A stretch of 64,000 bases of DNA from an uncultured Clostridia bacterium (GTDB lineage Bacteria > Bacillota > Clostridia > Christensenellales > Borkfalkiaceae): contig CANOUP010000004.1 of the NCBI GenBank assembly GCA_947570625.1, forward strand, positions 1 to 64,000. Reading direction: 5' to 3'. Shown one piece after another: positions 34,352-42,927 of this stretch; position 1 is the first letter of the stretch, and each line of letters starts with the position of its first letter. Below the pieces are notes generated by a model, which saw nothing but the letters and a program-made list of their open reading frames with translations, was not told the origin of the DNA and searched no databases. A program made the translations under genes and the position numbers.

Positions 34352-34783
34352 TCAGTTGAGTTTATTGTCCACCGAGAAGGCGTAAACATCTCTGTCCTCG
34401 GGGAATATGGGGCCCGCTATGACGGGCAGATTCAAAGGCGCGATATACGCGTTTGCCGTAAGGTTGGTTACAGCCGAACGCAGATAAGGATAAACGAGCT
34501 TAGTTCCCTCTATCACGAACTTTCTCTCCTCGTTCTCGTTTGCAACCTCGGCTTCGAACACTCCCACCAGCGTCACGGAAATATCGAAGGGCTTGGGCTC
34601 GGCTTCGGTAGATTCGATTTTGACGGAAAGCGCGATGAAGTTGAGCTTATCGTTGCCGTTCACTTTTCTCACCTGGCGCGAAAACTGGGGTTTGATATCC
34701 AGCTTATCCTCGGGATTGAGTTTAACGCGGTTGAGTTTGAAAGAAAGTTCTTCCGCAGTAATGCCTTTGAAATCGATTTTCAT
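34352..34783 (-). CDS. SecB-family chaperone-like protein
   Basis: This 143-aa protein matches the SecB fold pattern: alternating strands with V.I..TE and a C-terminal region LVYPYLRSAVTNLTANAYIA followed by LNLPVI (about 95-124), the helix and loop most conserved in SecB. SecB holds preproteins unfolded for SecA. It is typical of Proteobacteria and unusual in Gram-positives, where relatives also occur as toxin-antitoxin chaperones or other SecB-like proteins. No toxin-antitoxin genes adjoin it. It stands alone with its own promoter and terminator. GGAG precedes the ATG. Confidence 0.75.
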   Translation of the reverse strand: MKIDFKGITAEELSFKLNRVKLNPEDKLDIKPQFSRQVRKVNGNDKLNFIALSVKIESTEAEPKPFDISVTLVGVFEAEVANENEERKFVIEGTKLVYPYLRSAVTNLTANAYIAPLNLPVIAGPIFPEDRDVYAFSVDNKLN

Positions 34784-34812
34784 TTTTAAATTCTCCTATA
34801 TGGTATACCTTT

Positions 34813-34841
34813 ATTATAAATATAAACACAATTAAAGTCAA
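34813..34841 (-). promoter_or_regulatory. Promoter of the SecB-like gene
   Basis: TTGACT (34836-34841), 17-bp spacer, TATAAT (34813-34818). Confidence 0.78.
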
Positions 34842-34870
34842 TTAAACCTTTCCCCCGTGCGCAAAATTAA

Positions 34871-34899
34871 TTGATTAAATTCAAGCCGTGTTATATAAT
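34871..34899 (+). promoter_or_regulatory. Promoter giving a leaderless radical-SAM mRNA
   Basis: TTGATT (34871-34876), 17-bp spacer, TATAAT (34894-34899). The ATG at 34906 is 7 nt after the -10 box, exactly where transcription should begin. Confidence 0.78.
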
Positions 34900-34905
34900 T
34901 TGAAT

Positions 34906-36666
34906 ATGACCGTAAATTTAGACAATCTCAAAGAACTTCTGTTAAGTTCGGAAAAGCCCTCCCGCTACACGGGCGGAGAATACGGCTTCCCCGCGCTTAA
35001 AGAGAGCGCGTTTAATTTCTGCATATGCTTCCCCGACCTCTACGAAGTCGGCATGAGCAACCTCGGCATAAAAATCGTAAACGAAAGCTTTCTCGAACGC
35101 GGGTACTGCGCCGACTACTGTTTCGCGCCGTACAAAGATTTCGGCGCGGGGCTTAAAAAGCTTGGCGTCCCCCTCTATTCGCTCGGGCTTAAAAAGCCGT
35201 TGGGCGAATTTCATATGCTGGGCTTTTCCCTTCAATTCGAGCTTTCGTACACAAACGTCCTGTATATGCTCGACCTTGCGGGCATACCTCTTCTGCGCGA
35301 AAGGCGCAAAGGCGGCAACTATCCGCTTATAGCCGTGGGCGGACCCTGCGCCGTCAATCCCGAACCTCTTGCCGATTTCGTCGATATAGTTTTCATAGGC
35401 GACGGCGAAAGCGTCGACGCAGACGTCGCCGACATATATGTGCAGTGCAAAGGCGCGACCGAAGAGTTTTACGACCGCATTTCCGCACTTGACGGGGTTT
35501 ACCTGCCCGCCCGTCCCGCCAAGGTTAAAAAGGCGATAGTACACGACCTCGACGGCGCGGTGTTCCCCTCGAAAATCGCCGTACCTAACTGCGAGAGCGT
35601 GCACGACAGGGCGGTTATCGAAGTTATGCGGGGCTGTTACCGAGGGTGCAGGTTCTGCCAGGCGGGATTTATTTACAGACCCGTCAGACCGCGAAGCGTT
35701 GAAACGCTTACGCGTCAGGCGTGCTCGCTGATAAAAAACACGGGCTACGGCGAGGTGAGCATGAATTCGCTTTCGACGGGCGATTATCCGCACCTGCGCG
35801 AACTTATAAAAAGCCTTAAATCCAACCTGCCCGAGGGCGTGACGCTTGCCCTGCCCTCGCTTAGAGCGGACAGCTTCGACGGCGATTTCGCGCAGGACGC
35901 GAGGCGGGTATCCTTGACATTCGCGCCCGAAGCGGGCACGCAAAGACTGCGCGACGCAATCAACAAGGATATTACCGAGGAAGAAATTTTAAAAGCCGTG
36001 CAGAGCGCGTTCGACACGGGATATTCCGCGGTCAAACTGTATTTTATGCTGGGACTGCCTACCGAAACAGACGAGGACATCGACGGCATAGCCCGCCTGT
36101 GCGCGCTTATCAAGGGCTGTTACAGACAGAAACCGAGAAAGAAACAGCTACGCATTTCCGTATCCCTATCCACCTTCATACCAAAGCCCTTTACACCCTT
36201 CCAGTGGGAGAAGCAGGCTGACCGCGTGGAGATACTCGAAAAGCAGGCAAGGCTTAAAAACTCCCCGCATATGAAGGGGGTAATGCTCAGCGTGAGCGAC
36301 TTTTTCACTTCACGGCTCGAAGCCGTGCTCGCCCGAGGAGACCGCAGGCTGTGCAAGGTTATCAAGCTCGCGTACGAAAACGGCTGTATATTCGACGGCT
36401 GGGACAGCGAGCTGAACAGGGAAGGCTGGGAAAAGGCTTTCGCACAGGCGGGCGTATTGCCCGAAGAATATACCTGCGCTATTGACGAAAACAGCGTACT
36501 GCCCTGGGATTTTATAGATATAGGCGTGACCAAAAAGTTTTTCCTTGCCGAGCGCGCAAAGGCTTACTCTGCGCAGGTTACGGGGAGCTGCCGAAATTCC
36601 TGCAAGGGCTGCGGGCTTATGAAACACTGCCTCCGGGCAAAGGATACAGACGATGATAGCGTTTAA
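34906..36666 (+). CDS. TIGR03960-family B12-binding-like/radical SAM protein
   Basis: This 586-aa protein begins with a B12-binding-like domain (about 1-190; LYEVGMSNLG, then VGGPCAVNPEPLADFVD). A radical SAM core carries the iron-sulfur motif CYRGCRFC (about 243-250). The C-terminus has a Cys cluster (CRNSCKGCGLMKHC). The family occurs in Clostridia beside TIGR03936 and RNase G, as here; its substrate is unknown and a tRNA/rRNA modification role is only suspected. The ATG at 34906 lacks a Shine-Dalgarno site and coincides with the predicted transcription start. It overlaps the next gene by 14 nt. Confidence 0.9.
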   Translation: MTVNLDNLKELLLSSEKPSRYTGGEYGFPALKESAFNFCICFPDLYEVGMSNLGIKIVNESFLERGYCADYCFAPYKDFGAGLKKLGVPLYSLGLKKPLGEFHMLGFSLQFELSYTNVLYMLDLAGIPLLRERRKGGNYPLIAVGGPCAVNPEPLADFVDIVFIGDGESVDADVADIYVQCKGATEEFYDRISALDGVYLPARPAKVKKAIVHDLDGAVFPSKIAVPNCESVHDRAVIEVMRGCYRGCRFCQAGFIYRPVRPRSVETLTRQACSLIKNTGYGEVSMNSLSTGDYPHLRELIKSLKSNLPEGVTLALPSLRADSFDGDFAQDARRVSLTFAPEAGTQRLRDAINKDITEEEILKAVQSAFDTGYSAVKLYFMLGLPTETDEDIDGIARLCALIKGCYRQKPRKKQLRISVSLSTFIPKPFTPFQWEKQADRVEILEKQARLKNSPHMKGVMLSVSDFFTSRLEAVLARGDRRLCKVIKLAYENGCIFDGWDSELNREGWEKAFAQAGVLPEEYTCAIDENSVLPWDFIDIGVTKKFFLAERAKAYSAQVTGSCRNSCKGCGLMKHCLRAKDTDDDSV

Positions 36667-37243
36667 ATATACAAAGACGGACGGAGCCGAATACCTTTCG
36701 CACCTCGACCTGTTAAGGCACATCGACCGCACGCTCAAACGCGCGGGGATACGCGTCAACGTTTCCGAAGGGTTCCACCCCCACCCGAAAATATTTATGA
36801 ACAGCCCGCTCGGGCTGGGCGTCAAGTCGCTTGCGGAATACTGCACGGCCGACTGCGTATGCGAGGGCGATTTCAAAGAACTTTTCAACGCCTGCTCGCC
36901 CGCGGGCGTCAAATGCCTTGCGTACAAGACTACGGACTTCAATCCCAACTATGCGAATACGATTGAAAGCTGTACCTACTCCGCGGAGGGTATAAAGCCC
37001 TTCGACACGCGCGAATTTCTCGCCCGCGCAAACATTACCGTGACCGATAAACGGGGGCGCACCGTTGACATACGCCCCCGCATATACGCGCTCGAACAGG
37101 CGGAAGGCAGACTTACTTTTACTCTCGGGTGCGGGCAGAACAATCTGCGCCCCGACCTCTTTACGGAAATACTCGAAAGCGAATTCAAAGGCAAAACATA
37201 CGGACTCATAAAGACTCATTCGCACGGCAAATACACATTCTGA
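36653..37243 (+). CDS. TIGR03936-family (DUF2344) protein
   Basis: This 196-aa protein has the family start (F.YTKT...LSHLDLLRHIDRTLKRAGI, then FHPHPK, residues about 5-45) and a C-terminal strand-rich part. In many species this domain is fused to or directly follows the TIGR03960 radical SAM protein; here it is separate but overlaps it by 14 nt. AAAGGA lies about 9 nt before the ATG. The function is unknown; it probably works with the radical SAM protein. Confidence 0.88.
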   Translation: MIAFKYTKTDGAEYLSHLDLLRHIDRTLKRAGIRVNVSEGFHPHPKIFMNSPLGLGVKSLAEYCTADCVCEGDFKELFNACSPAGVKCLAYKTTDFNPNYANTIESCTYSAEGIKPFDTREFLARANITVTDKRGRTVDIRPRIYALEQAEGRLTFTLGCGQNNLRPDLFTEILESEFKGKTYGLIKTHSHGKYTF

Positions 37244-37253
37244 CGGAGTTCTT

Positions 37254-38738
37254 ATGTCTAAAAAGACAATCTTCTTCGACGATTACTGCGGATACCAAAT
37301 ATCGGTAATTGTCGAAAACGGCAAAATCACGGAGTTCGATTTCGAAAAAAGAAACAACACTTCCGTTATAGGCAATATCTATAAAGGCAGAGTGGAAAAG
37401 ATTCTGCCGGGCATGAATTCGGCGTTCGTCAACTGCGGGCTGGAACGCAACTGCTATCTTTCCGCCGACGACGTTCCCCTCGACAAATCGCGCTACGACG
37501 GCGGAGGCGAAAATCCCGTTTTCCCCGACATTAAAGAGGGCGACGAAATCGCAGTACAGGTAATAAAAGCGCCCGTCGGAAACAAGGGCGCGCGCGTCGC
37601 CGCGCACTTTTCGTTCGTCGGCAAACACATGATATATATGCCCGATACCCCTTTCGTCGGGGTTTCGCGCAAGATTACCGACGCCGAACTGAGAAAAAAC
37701 CTTATCTACTGTGCGGAAACGCTTAAATCGCGCGACGAAGGCGTAGTTATGAGGACGTCGGCGCCGTACGCCAACCACGTTAGTCTGGAAAACGAAATCA
37801 AGTACCTGAGAAACCTTTACAGCGGGGTTGCCGAGGAGCTGAAAAAAGCACGGGTCGGCGCGCTTTTATACACCGACCTCGAACTGCCCATGCGCGTTAT
37901 GCGCGACACTTTAAGCTACGACATAGAGCGCATAATAGTCGGCTCTCAAAAGCTTGCGTCGCTGATACGCGAGCTTGTCAATCTCTACCCCGCCGAATAC
38001 CGCCGTCCCGTGCTTTTGCACGATTCGGGCAGGGATATGCTTGAAGAATACGGGCTGTCGGAACAGATTTCCGCCCTGACCTCGCCGAGGGTAAATCTTG
38101 AAAACGGCGCATATCTCGTCATAGAAAAGACGGAAGCTTTGACCGTTATTGACGTAAACACGGGCGGGTTTACGGGCGCGGACAGTCTGGAACAGACGGT
38201 ATACAGCACTAATATTTCGGCGGCGCGCGAAATAGCAAGACAGGTGAAGCTGAGAAACATAGGCGGTATCGTAGTCGTCGATTTCATCGATATGTCCGAC
38301 CCCCGCCACTGCGACTCTATCGTTTCGGAACTGGAAAAAGCGCTTAAAAAAGATATAGCCAAATGCACCGTGGGAAAGATGTCGGAGTTCGGGCTTGTGG
38401 AATTTACGCGCAAGCGCACGGGCGGGAATCCGCTGGCGCTTATGACGAAGCCCTGCCGTCATTGCAGGGGCGGCAAGATTAAAACCGCGCGCTACGCTCT
38501 CCTCGAAATGCGCTCCGCGCTTTTGAAATTCGTTGCGGACGGGCACAGATTTATCCGCGCCGATATGCACGCCACGCTGTTCGAAAAACTAAACGAATGG
38601 CAGGAGCTCAAAGCCGACCTCGCGCCCCTGCTTCAAGGCGCGGAAGTCTATCTGGTGCCGAGAAGAAGCTACACGGAAGAACAGATTTCTTACAGGCTGG
38701 ACGGAGCGTTGCCCGAAAACGCCGTAAAATTTATGTAA
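37254..38738 (+). CDS. rng: Ribonuclease G/E family endoribonuclease
   Basis: This 494-aa protein has RNase G length, without the long RNase E tail. It holds an S1 domain (about 35-120; GNIYKGRVEKILPGMNSAFV), the DNase-I-like catalytic core with IDVNTGGFTG and VVVDFIDM (about 301-345), whose Asp residues bind magnesium, and a zinc-link CXXC (CRHCRGG, about 402). It cleaves single-stranded RNA in rRNA maturation and mRNA decay. GGAG precedes the ATG. It is third gene of the radical-SAM cluster, upstream of rplU as in many Clostridia. Confidence 0.94.
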   Translation: MSKKTIFFDDYCGYQISVIVENGKITEFDFEKRNNTSVIGNIYKGRVEKILPGMNSAFVNCGLERNCYLSADDVPLDKSRYDGGGENPVFPDIKEGDEIAVQVIKAPVGNKGARVAAHFSFVGKHMIYMPDTPFVGVSRKITDAELRKNLIYCAETLKSRDEGVVMRTSAPYANHVSLENEIKYLRNLYSGVAEELKKARVGALLYTDLELPMRVMRDTLSYDIERIIVGSQKLASLIRELVNLYPAEYRRPVLLHDSGRDMLEEYGLSEQISALTSPRVNLENGAYLVIEKTEALTVIDVNTGGFTGADSLEQTVYSTNISAAREIARQVKLRNIGGIVVVDFIDMSDPRHCDSIVSELEKALKKDIAKCTVGKMSEFGLVEFTRKRTGGNPLALMTKPCRHCRGGKIKTARYALLEMRSALLKFVADGHRFIRADMHATLFEKLNEWQELKADLAPLLQGAEVYLVPRRSYTEEQISYRLDGALPENAVKFM

Positions 38739-38742
38739 ATTA

Positions 38743-38774
38743 TCCGCCCGCGCGTAACAAAACGCGCGGGCGGA
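38743..38774. terminator. Hairpin between rng and the convergent gene
   Basis: A perfect 13-bp GC-rich stem (38743-38755 with 38762-38774). T-tracts are weak on both strands. Confidence 0.6.
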
Positions 38775-38780
38775 CGGGCT

Positions 38781-39221
38781 TTAAAGAAATTTTTTAAGTC
38801 TTTTTTCAAAACTTTCTTCTACGGAAATGAGTTCCGTGAGAAGCTGTCTGACGTCGGGCTGGATAGTCTTACCTCCGTCGGTCAAAGTCGTTTTCAGCGA
38901 CGTGATGCCGTTGACCGTTCCGCGTATCATCATCTGCGCTATATTCTGCGCGGAGTTGTCGCTTGCCGTGCCCATTTTGATTGCGCTCCACATCATCGCC
39001 TTCTTTATGGGGCCGGGTTCCTTCAAATCGAGACCGCTTTCAAGCGCGATTTTCGCGGCTTTACTGCATATCTTCTCGTATTCTTCGTGCTGGCGCATAA
39101 TCTCCTCGCGTATGGCGCCGTCGTCCACTTCGGGCATAATGTCGGAAATGGAAGTTAATGCAAGCTGTGCGTTGCGGTAAATTTCGGCAACAATTTCACT
39201 GTTCGATTTAGTCTGTTCCAT
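38781..39221 (-). CDS. Uncharacterised helical-bundle protein, 146 aa
   Basis: The sequence is all-helical with no signal peptide or membrane helix. Its pattern (an N-terminal IYRNAQLALTSI helix, a mid MMWSAIKMGT segment and a terminal basic helix) matches small four-helix, ferritin-like-looking Clostridia proteins of unknown role that I have no name for. No iron-binding E..H set is evident. It is convergent with rng and divergent from rplU. GGAG precedes the ATG. Confidence 0.7.
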   Translation of the reverse strand: MEQTKSNSEIVAEIYRNAQLALTSISDIMPEVDDGAIREEIMRQHEEYEKICSKAAKIALESGLDLKEPGPIKKAMMWSAIKMGTASDNSAQNIAQMMIRGTVNGITSLKTTLTDGGKTIQPDVRQLLTELISVEESFEKRLKKFL

Positions 39222-39290
39222 TGAGTACTCCTTGTAACTTTAACTTGCTTAATTTAAGGAAAAATATACCTCGGACAAACCTAAATTTAC

Positions 39291-39319
39291 TTGACATACA
39301 ACCTTGGGCATGTTATATT
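39291..39319 (+). promoter_or_regulatory. rplU-rpmA promoter
   Basis: TTGACA (39291-39296), 17-bp spacer, TATATT (39314-39319). Confidence 0.8.
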
Positions 39320-39325
39320 TATATT

Positions 39326-39420
39326 CGAGCCGCTCGGAACGGGCCTTACAAACGTGCAACGCACTGCCTGTACACCATACGTGTGAACGTCCGGCGAGAC
39401 TGGTTAGAGGAGGTAAAATT
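39326..39420 (+). promoter_or_regulatory. Ribosomal protein L21 leader
   Basis: The roughly 95-nt leader contains the blocks I associate with Firmicutes rplU leaders: an upstream GC stem, AACGCACTGCCTGTA, ACGTGTGAACG and GGCGAGACTGGTTAGAGGAGG-type sequence running into the ribosome binding site. It is a probable autoregulatory element. Confidence 0.75.
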
Positions 39421-39424
39421 TTTT

Positions 39425-39787
39425 ATGTACGCTATTTTCGAAAACGGAAGCAAACAGTACAAAGCCGGCGTAGGAGACCTTGTAAAGGTTGAAAAGCTGG
39501 ACGTGGCCGTAGGAACAACCGTTACTTTCCCCGTCGTTCTGACTGCCGATGAAAAGGGCATTCAGGTCGGTAAGGAAGTTGAAAAGGTCAAGGTTACCTG
39601 TGAAGTCGTTTCTCAGGGCAAGGACAAGAAGATTATCGTCTTCAAGTACAAAGCCAAGAAAAACGTAAGGAAAAAGCAGGGTCACAGACAGCCTTACACT
39701 CAGGTTAAAGTAACAGCTATCGGCGCGCCCGCAGTCAAGAAAACCGCGGCTAAAAAGACGGCGGAAGCCGTTGCCGAGGCAGAGTAA
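39425..39787 (+). CDS. rplU: 50S ribosomal protein L21
   Basis: This 120-aa protein begins MYAIFENGSKQYKAG at the ATG after GAGGAGG; a much longer upstream reading frame is the leader and not part of the gene. It has the L21 landmarks KVTCEV and KYKAKKNVRKKQGHRQPYT (about 78-96). A Lys/Ala-rich tail of about 20 residues extends past the usual family end. It binds 23S rRNA. It is followed 18 nt later by rpmA, with no prp between. Confidence 0.97.
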   Translation: MYAIFENGSKQYKAGVGDLVKVEKLDVAVGTTVTFPVVLTADEKGIQVGKEVEKVKVTCEVVSQGKDKKIIVFKYKAKKNVRKKQGHRQPYTQVKVTAIGAPAVKKTAAKKTAEAVAEAE

Positions 39788-39805
39788 TTTCAGGAGGATA
39801 GAATA

Positions 39806-40084
39806 ATGATATTTTTACGTTTATTCGCCCATAAAAAAGGTACGGGTTCTTCCCACAACGGCAGAGACAGTAATCCCAAAATGCTGGGAATCAAGCGCGC
39901 GGACGGTCAGTTCGTGCTTGCGGGCAACATTCTCGTAAGACAGCGCGGTTCCAAATTCAAGGCAGGCAAGGGCGTCGGTATGGGTAAAGACGACACGCTT
40001 TTCGCGCTCGTCGACGGTACCGTCAGGTTTGAAAGACTGGGCAAAGACGGTAAGCAGGTTTGCGTATATCCCGTCGCGGAATAA
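39806..40084 (+). CDS. rpmA: 50S ribosomal protein L27 with short Firmicutes-type N-terminal extension
   Basis: This 92-aa L27 contains the conserved body ([32 protein letters not shown]). In Bacillota the mature N-terminus is made by the protease Prp, which cuts after a ...LQFFA-like extension. Here the extension is only MIFLRLFA, still ending in LFA before HKKG. AGGAGG precedes the ATG. The prp gene normally sits between rplU and rpmA but is missing here, so cleavage must use a protease encoded elsewhere, or may not occur. Confidence 0.97.
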   Translation: MIFLRLFAHKKGTGSSHNGRDSNPKMLGIKRADGQFVLAGNILVRQRGSKFKAGKGVGMGKDDTLFALVDGTVRFERLGKDGKQVCVYPVAE

Positions 40085-40091
40085 TCAATAA

Positions 40092-40131
40092 GGGCACGGC
40101 AATCCGCTGAAACGGATTGCCGTATTTTTTA
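40092..40131 (+). terminator. Terminator after rpmA
   Basis: A stem of GGCAATCCG with CGGATTGCC is followed by a T-run. It ends only about 8 nt before the phosphoesterase start codon. Confidence 0.8.
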
Positions 40132-40138
40132 ATTGAAA

Positions 40139-41692
40139 ATGAAACAAAAATTCAAAGACGTGCTCCGCCTTAAATCTGGGCTTGCGGCATATATACTTGC
40201 AATAACCTGGCTTGTTTTATACTTCGGGCTTGGCGCGGTTATTTTTAAAAATATGGCGAACACTTCCCCCGCCCTTCCGCTGTTCGGCGCGGTCATTGCG
40301 TTTATCCCCGTAACCGCGCTGATTATCGATACGGCGCTGGGAACGACCCGCGCGGTGCGCATTGCCGTTATCTGCGCGTGCCCCGTGCTCGGCGTTTTAT
40401 ACTTTTTCTTTTTCGCATTCGTTCTGTCAAAACTCAACTACTTCTTAATAGAGGGCGCGCCGTACTTCGTTACCGCGGGTCTTCTCGCCCTGACGGCGTT
40501 TTTCGTATTCGGGTTTCCCAAGCTTAGTAAACTGTGGAAAAGAATATCGGCAACCGCACTTTCGGCAATCATATTCATAATCTGTGTCGTCTGCCTGTTC
40601 GGCGCTACGCCCTTTTACGTTTCGGGCGGAACAACGGTTTTCGCCGTCGAGGACGAATACCAGATTGCGTTTGCGACTTCGCACAAGTCCGTCGCTTATG
40701 TGACGGTCGGCGGTAAGGTCTATTTCGACCAGACAAACGGACAGAATAACGTGCGCTCGCTGCACAAAATAAGCGTGCCTTCCGCCGAGCTGGACCAGGC
40801 GCGCGAATACAGCATACACGCGCAGGGCGTTAGTATTAATTCTGCGTACCTGCCCTCCAAGGGAATAAAGATAAACAAGACCTATTCTTTCCGCCCCGCG
40901 GGCGAAAACGACGCGCTGCGCATTTACAGCCTTTCCGACACGCACGAGTGCGTTTCGGGACCCGCCCGCGCGGGTTCGTGGTTCGGAGAAAATCTCGACC
41001 TGCTGATACTCAACGGCGACATTATAAACGACGTTTCAAGCGAGTACCAGATTTCGCTTATATACAAGCTTGCGCATAAAATAACGGGCGGAAGCGTTCC
41101 CGTCGTGTTCACGCGCGGAAACCACGAGTGCAACGGCAGGCTTGCGGGCGAACTTGGAAAATACGTCGGCTGTGCCGACAGGGGTTTTTACTATACGCTT
41201 AAAATAGGCGGGCTTTCACTTCTCGTACTGGACACCTGCAACGATATGCCCGACGACAGCGCGCTTATAAGCCCGATAGCAAATTTCGACGAGGTGCGCA
41301 AAGCGCAGTCCGACTGGCTGAAAACGCTTGATTTTAAAGACGGCGAACGCAATATTACCGTCGCGCATATGGCTTTCCCTCTCTCGGGCTATGTTGCCGA
41401 AACCTGTCATTGGGGCGGTTGGGCGAGAGAGCTTGTTTCGCTTACCGCGCAAACAGACCTTGCGCTCTGCGGGCACTCGCACAGGACGGACTTGAATTTG
41501 ACTGGCACTCCCGACAACGCTGTTGCGCCCTATCCCGTGCTCCGCGGTTCGATAAGAAGCAACCGCTATGCCGACAGGGAAGGCGTTTCCCCCGCGGAGT
41601 TTACGGGCACAGCGATAGAGATTAAGGACGGCAAAATAAACATTAAGTTCACCAACGCAAAAAAACAAATAATGAAGGAGTTTGAATTATGA
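40139..41692 (+). CDS. Membrane-anchored metallophosphoesterase
   Basis: This 517-aa protein has about five membrane helices in residues 1-170, then an extracytoplasmic calcineurin-like domain with all metal motifs: SDTHE (about 273), NGDIIND (about 298), GNHE (about 331), AHM (about 404) and GHSH (about 447). The substrate is unknown; relatives hydrolyse nucleotides, phospholipids or cell-wall precursors. The start at 40139 has no clear Shine-Dalgarno site and directly follows the rpmA terminator. Its stop overlaps the GNAT start (TTATGA), so it leads a three-gene operon. Confidence 0.88.
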   Translation: MKQKFKDVLRLKSGLAAYILAITWLVLYFGLGAVIFKNMANTSPALPLFGAVIAFIPVTALIIDTALGTTRAVRIAVICACPVLGVLYFFFFAFVLSKLNYFLIEGAPYFVTAGLLALTAFFVFGFPKLSKLWKRISATALSAIIFIICVVCLFGATPFYVSGGTTVFAVEDEYQIAFATSHKSVAYVTVGGKVYFDQTNGQNNVRSLHKISVPSAELDQAREYSIHAQGVSINSAYLPSKGIKINKTYSFRPAGENDALRIYSLSDTHECVSGPARAGSWFGENLDLLILNGDIINDVSSEYQISLIYKLAHKITGGSVPVVFTRGNHECNGRLAGELGKYVGCADRGFYYTLKIGGLSLLVLDTCNDMPDDSALISPIANFDEVRKAQSDWLKTLDFKDGERNITVAHMAFPLSGYVAETCHWGGWARELVSLTAQTDLALCGHSHRTDLNLTGTPDNAVAPYPVLRGSIRSNRYADREGVSPAEFTGTAIEIKDGKINIKFTNAKKQIMKEFEL

Positions 41693-42183
41693 TAAAGGTA
41701 TCCCCCCTCACCGATTTGACAAAAGAAAAGTTTTACGGGCTTTTCAAAGACTATTATAAAGAACTCGACTGCGAGGACGATACCGCGCACCTGCTCGAAG
41801 AATATATAATGCCCGACCTTCTGGCGGGGCTGATTAAAATAGATTTGCTTCACGACGGCGAAGGATATTCGGGTTTCGTAGTCTACCAGACGGACGATAT
41901 AAACAACGACTGGAATTACAGAGAGGGCGAAGGCGATATACGCGAGATATATATCGCACCGGACGCGCGTGGCAAGGGTTACGGCAAATTTCTTTTGTTC
42001 ACCGCCGAAATGAAGCTTTTCGAAAGCGGGGCGAAAAAAGTTTACTGCCTGCCTTACGAGGAGTCGGCGGGATTTTTCGAAAAATGCGGATACGCCGACT
42101 CGCAGGAATACTGCGAAGAGCTTGACTGCAACGTATACGAAAAAGAGCTGTCCGAACACAAATGTTCGTGCAAGGGTGAATAA
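41689..42183 (+). CDS. GNAT-family N-acetyltransferase
   Basis: This 164-aa protein has the GNAT acetyl-CoA site: a strand IREIYIAPDARGKGYGKFLL (about 84-103), in which the RGKGYG loop binds the pyrophosphate. The C-terminal half follows the fold (VYCLPYEESAGFFEKCGY). The acceptor is unknown. It overlaps the phosphoesterase stop by 4 nt and is followed at once by the AraC gene. The last residues contain a Cys near the end (HKCSCKGE). Confidence 0.87.
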   Translation: MIKVSPLTDLTKEKFYGLFKDYYKELDCEDDTAHLLEEYIMPDLLAGLIKIDLLHDGEGYSGFVVYQTDDINNDWNYREGEGDIREIYIAPDARGKGYGKFLLFTAEMKLFESGAKKVYCLPYEESAGFFEKCGYADSQEYCEELDCNVYEKELSEHKCSCKGE

Positions 42184-42184
42184 T

Positions 42185-42892
42185 TTGAACGGTATCGTCT
42201 ACGCAGGCGGGGACGTACGTATCGCTTCGAACAAAAATTTCGAAATAGTTCTGCCCGACGGAGATTGCCTGATTACCGCCGACGGAGTCGAAACGCGCGT
42301 CCGCGCGGGACAGGCGATAATTATTCCGCCCCTGCAAAAGTTTACGCTTTCCGTTAGCGCGGGCACGAGAGTATCCGTCGAACAGGCGCTTCTGCCCGTA
42401 AAGGGCGTGACGGTTGCCGATGACGACGGTTCGATTGCCTACGCCTTGCGCGAAGCGGTGAAGTACTTTAATTGCGATAATCCGAAAAGGGATTTGGTTC
42501 TTTCGGCGCTCGGCTCGCTGATTGTGGGATACGTCAACGTGTTCGTTTCGGCGGAGAAGTATTCGCCCGTCGTACGAGCCGTTGCCGACGCAATCGAAAA
42601 AAATCTTTCCTCTTCCGCCTTTTCATTAGACGGCTTTATGAAAAAGTTTCCGCTTAACTACGACTATTTAAGACGGCTTTTCAAAAAAGAAGTCGGGGTT
42701 TCGCCGAGGGAATATCTTTTGAACGGCAGAATGGAACTCGCGCGGGGCATTATCCTCGGCGGACTGTCGAACAGGTATTCGGAGTACACGGTTTCCCAGC
42801 TTGCCGAAGCGTGCGGATTTGCCGACCCCCTCTACTTTTCGAGAGTGTTTAAAAAATACTTCGGGGTAAGCCCGTCGGAATACGGAAAATAG
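42185..42892 (+). CDS. AraC-family transcriptional regulator
   Basis: This 235-aa protein has an N-terminal cupin-like ligand domain (about 1-75; PDGDCLITADG...AGQAIIIPP) and a C-terminal double helix-turn-helix (about 135-235) with the AraC signature REYLLNGRMELARG and ACGFADPLYFSRVFKKYFGVSPSEY. The start is taken as TTG at 42185, 1 nt after the GNAT stop and behind AAGGGTGA; longer in-frame starts would lie inside the GNAT gene. A nearby role in sugar control is possible, but it is not adjacent to the pectin genes. Confidence 0.88.
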   Translation: MNGIVYAGGDVRIASNKNFEIVLPDGDCLITADGVETRVRAGQAIIIPPLQKFTLSVSAGTRVSVEQALLPVKGVTVADDDGSIAYALREAVKYFNCDNPKRDLVLSALGSLIVGYVNVFVSAEKYSPVVRAVADAIEKNLSSSAFSLDGFMKKFPLNYDYLRRLFKKEVGVSPREYLLNGRMELARGIILGGLSNRYSEYTVSQLAEACGFADPLYFSRVFKKYFGVSPSEYGK

Positions 42893-42927
42893 AAAAAGTT
42901 CACGTAAACATTTACGTGAACTTTTTT
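42893..42927. terminator. Bidirectional terminator between AraC and XRE genes
   Basis: A perfect 11-bp stem (42898-42908 with 42911-42921) flanked by A5 and T6. Confidence 0.9.
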
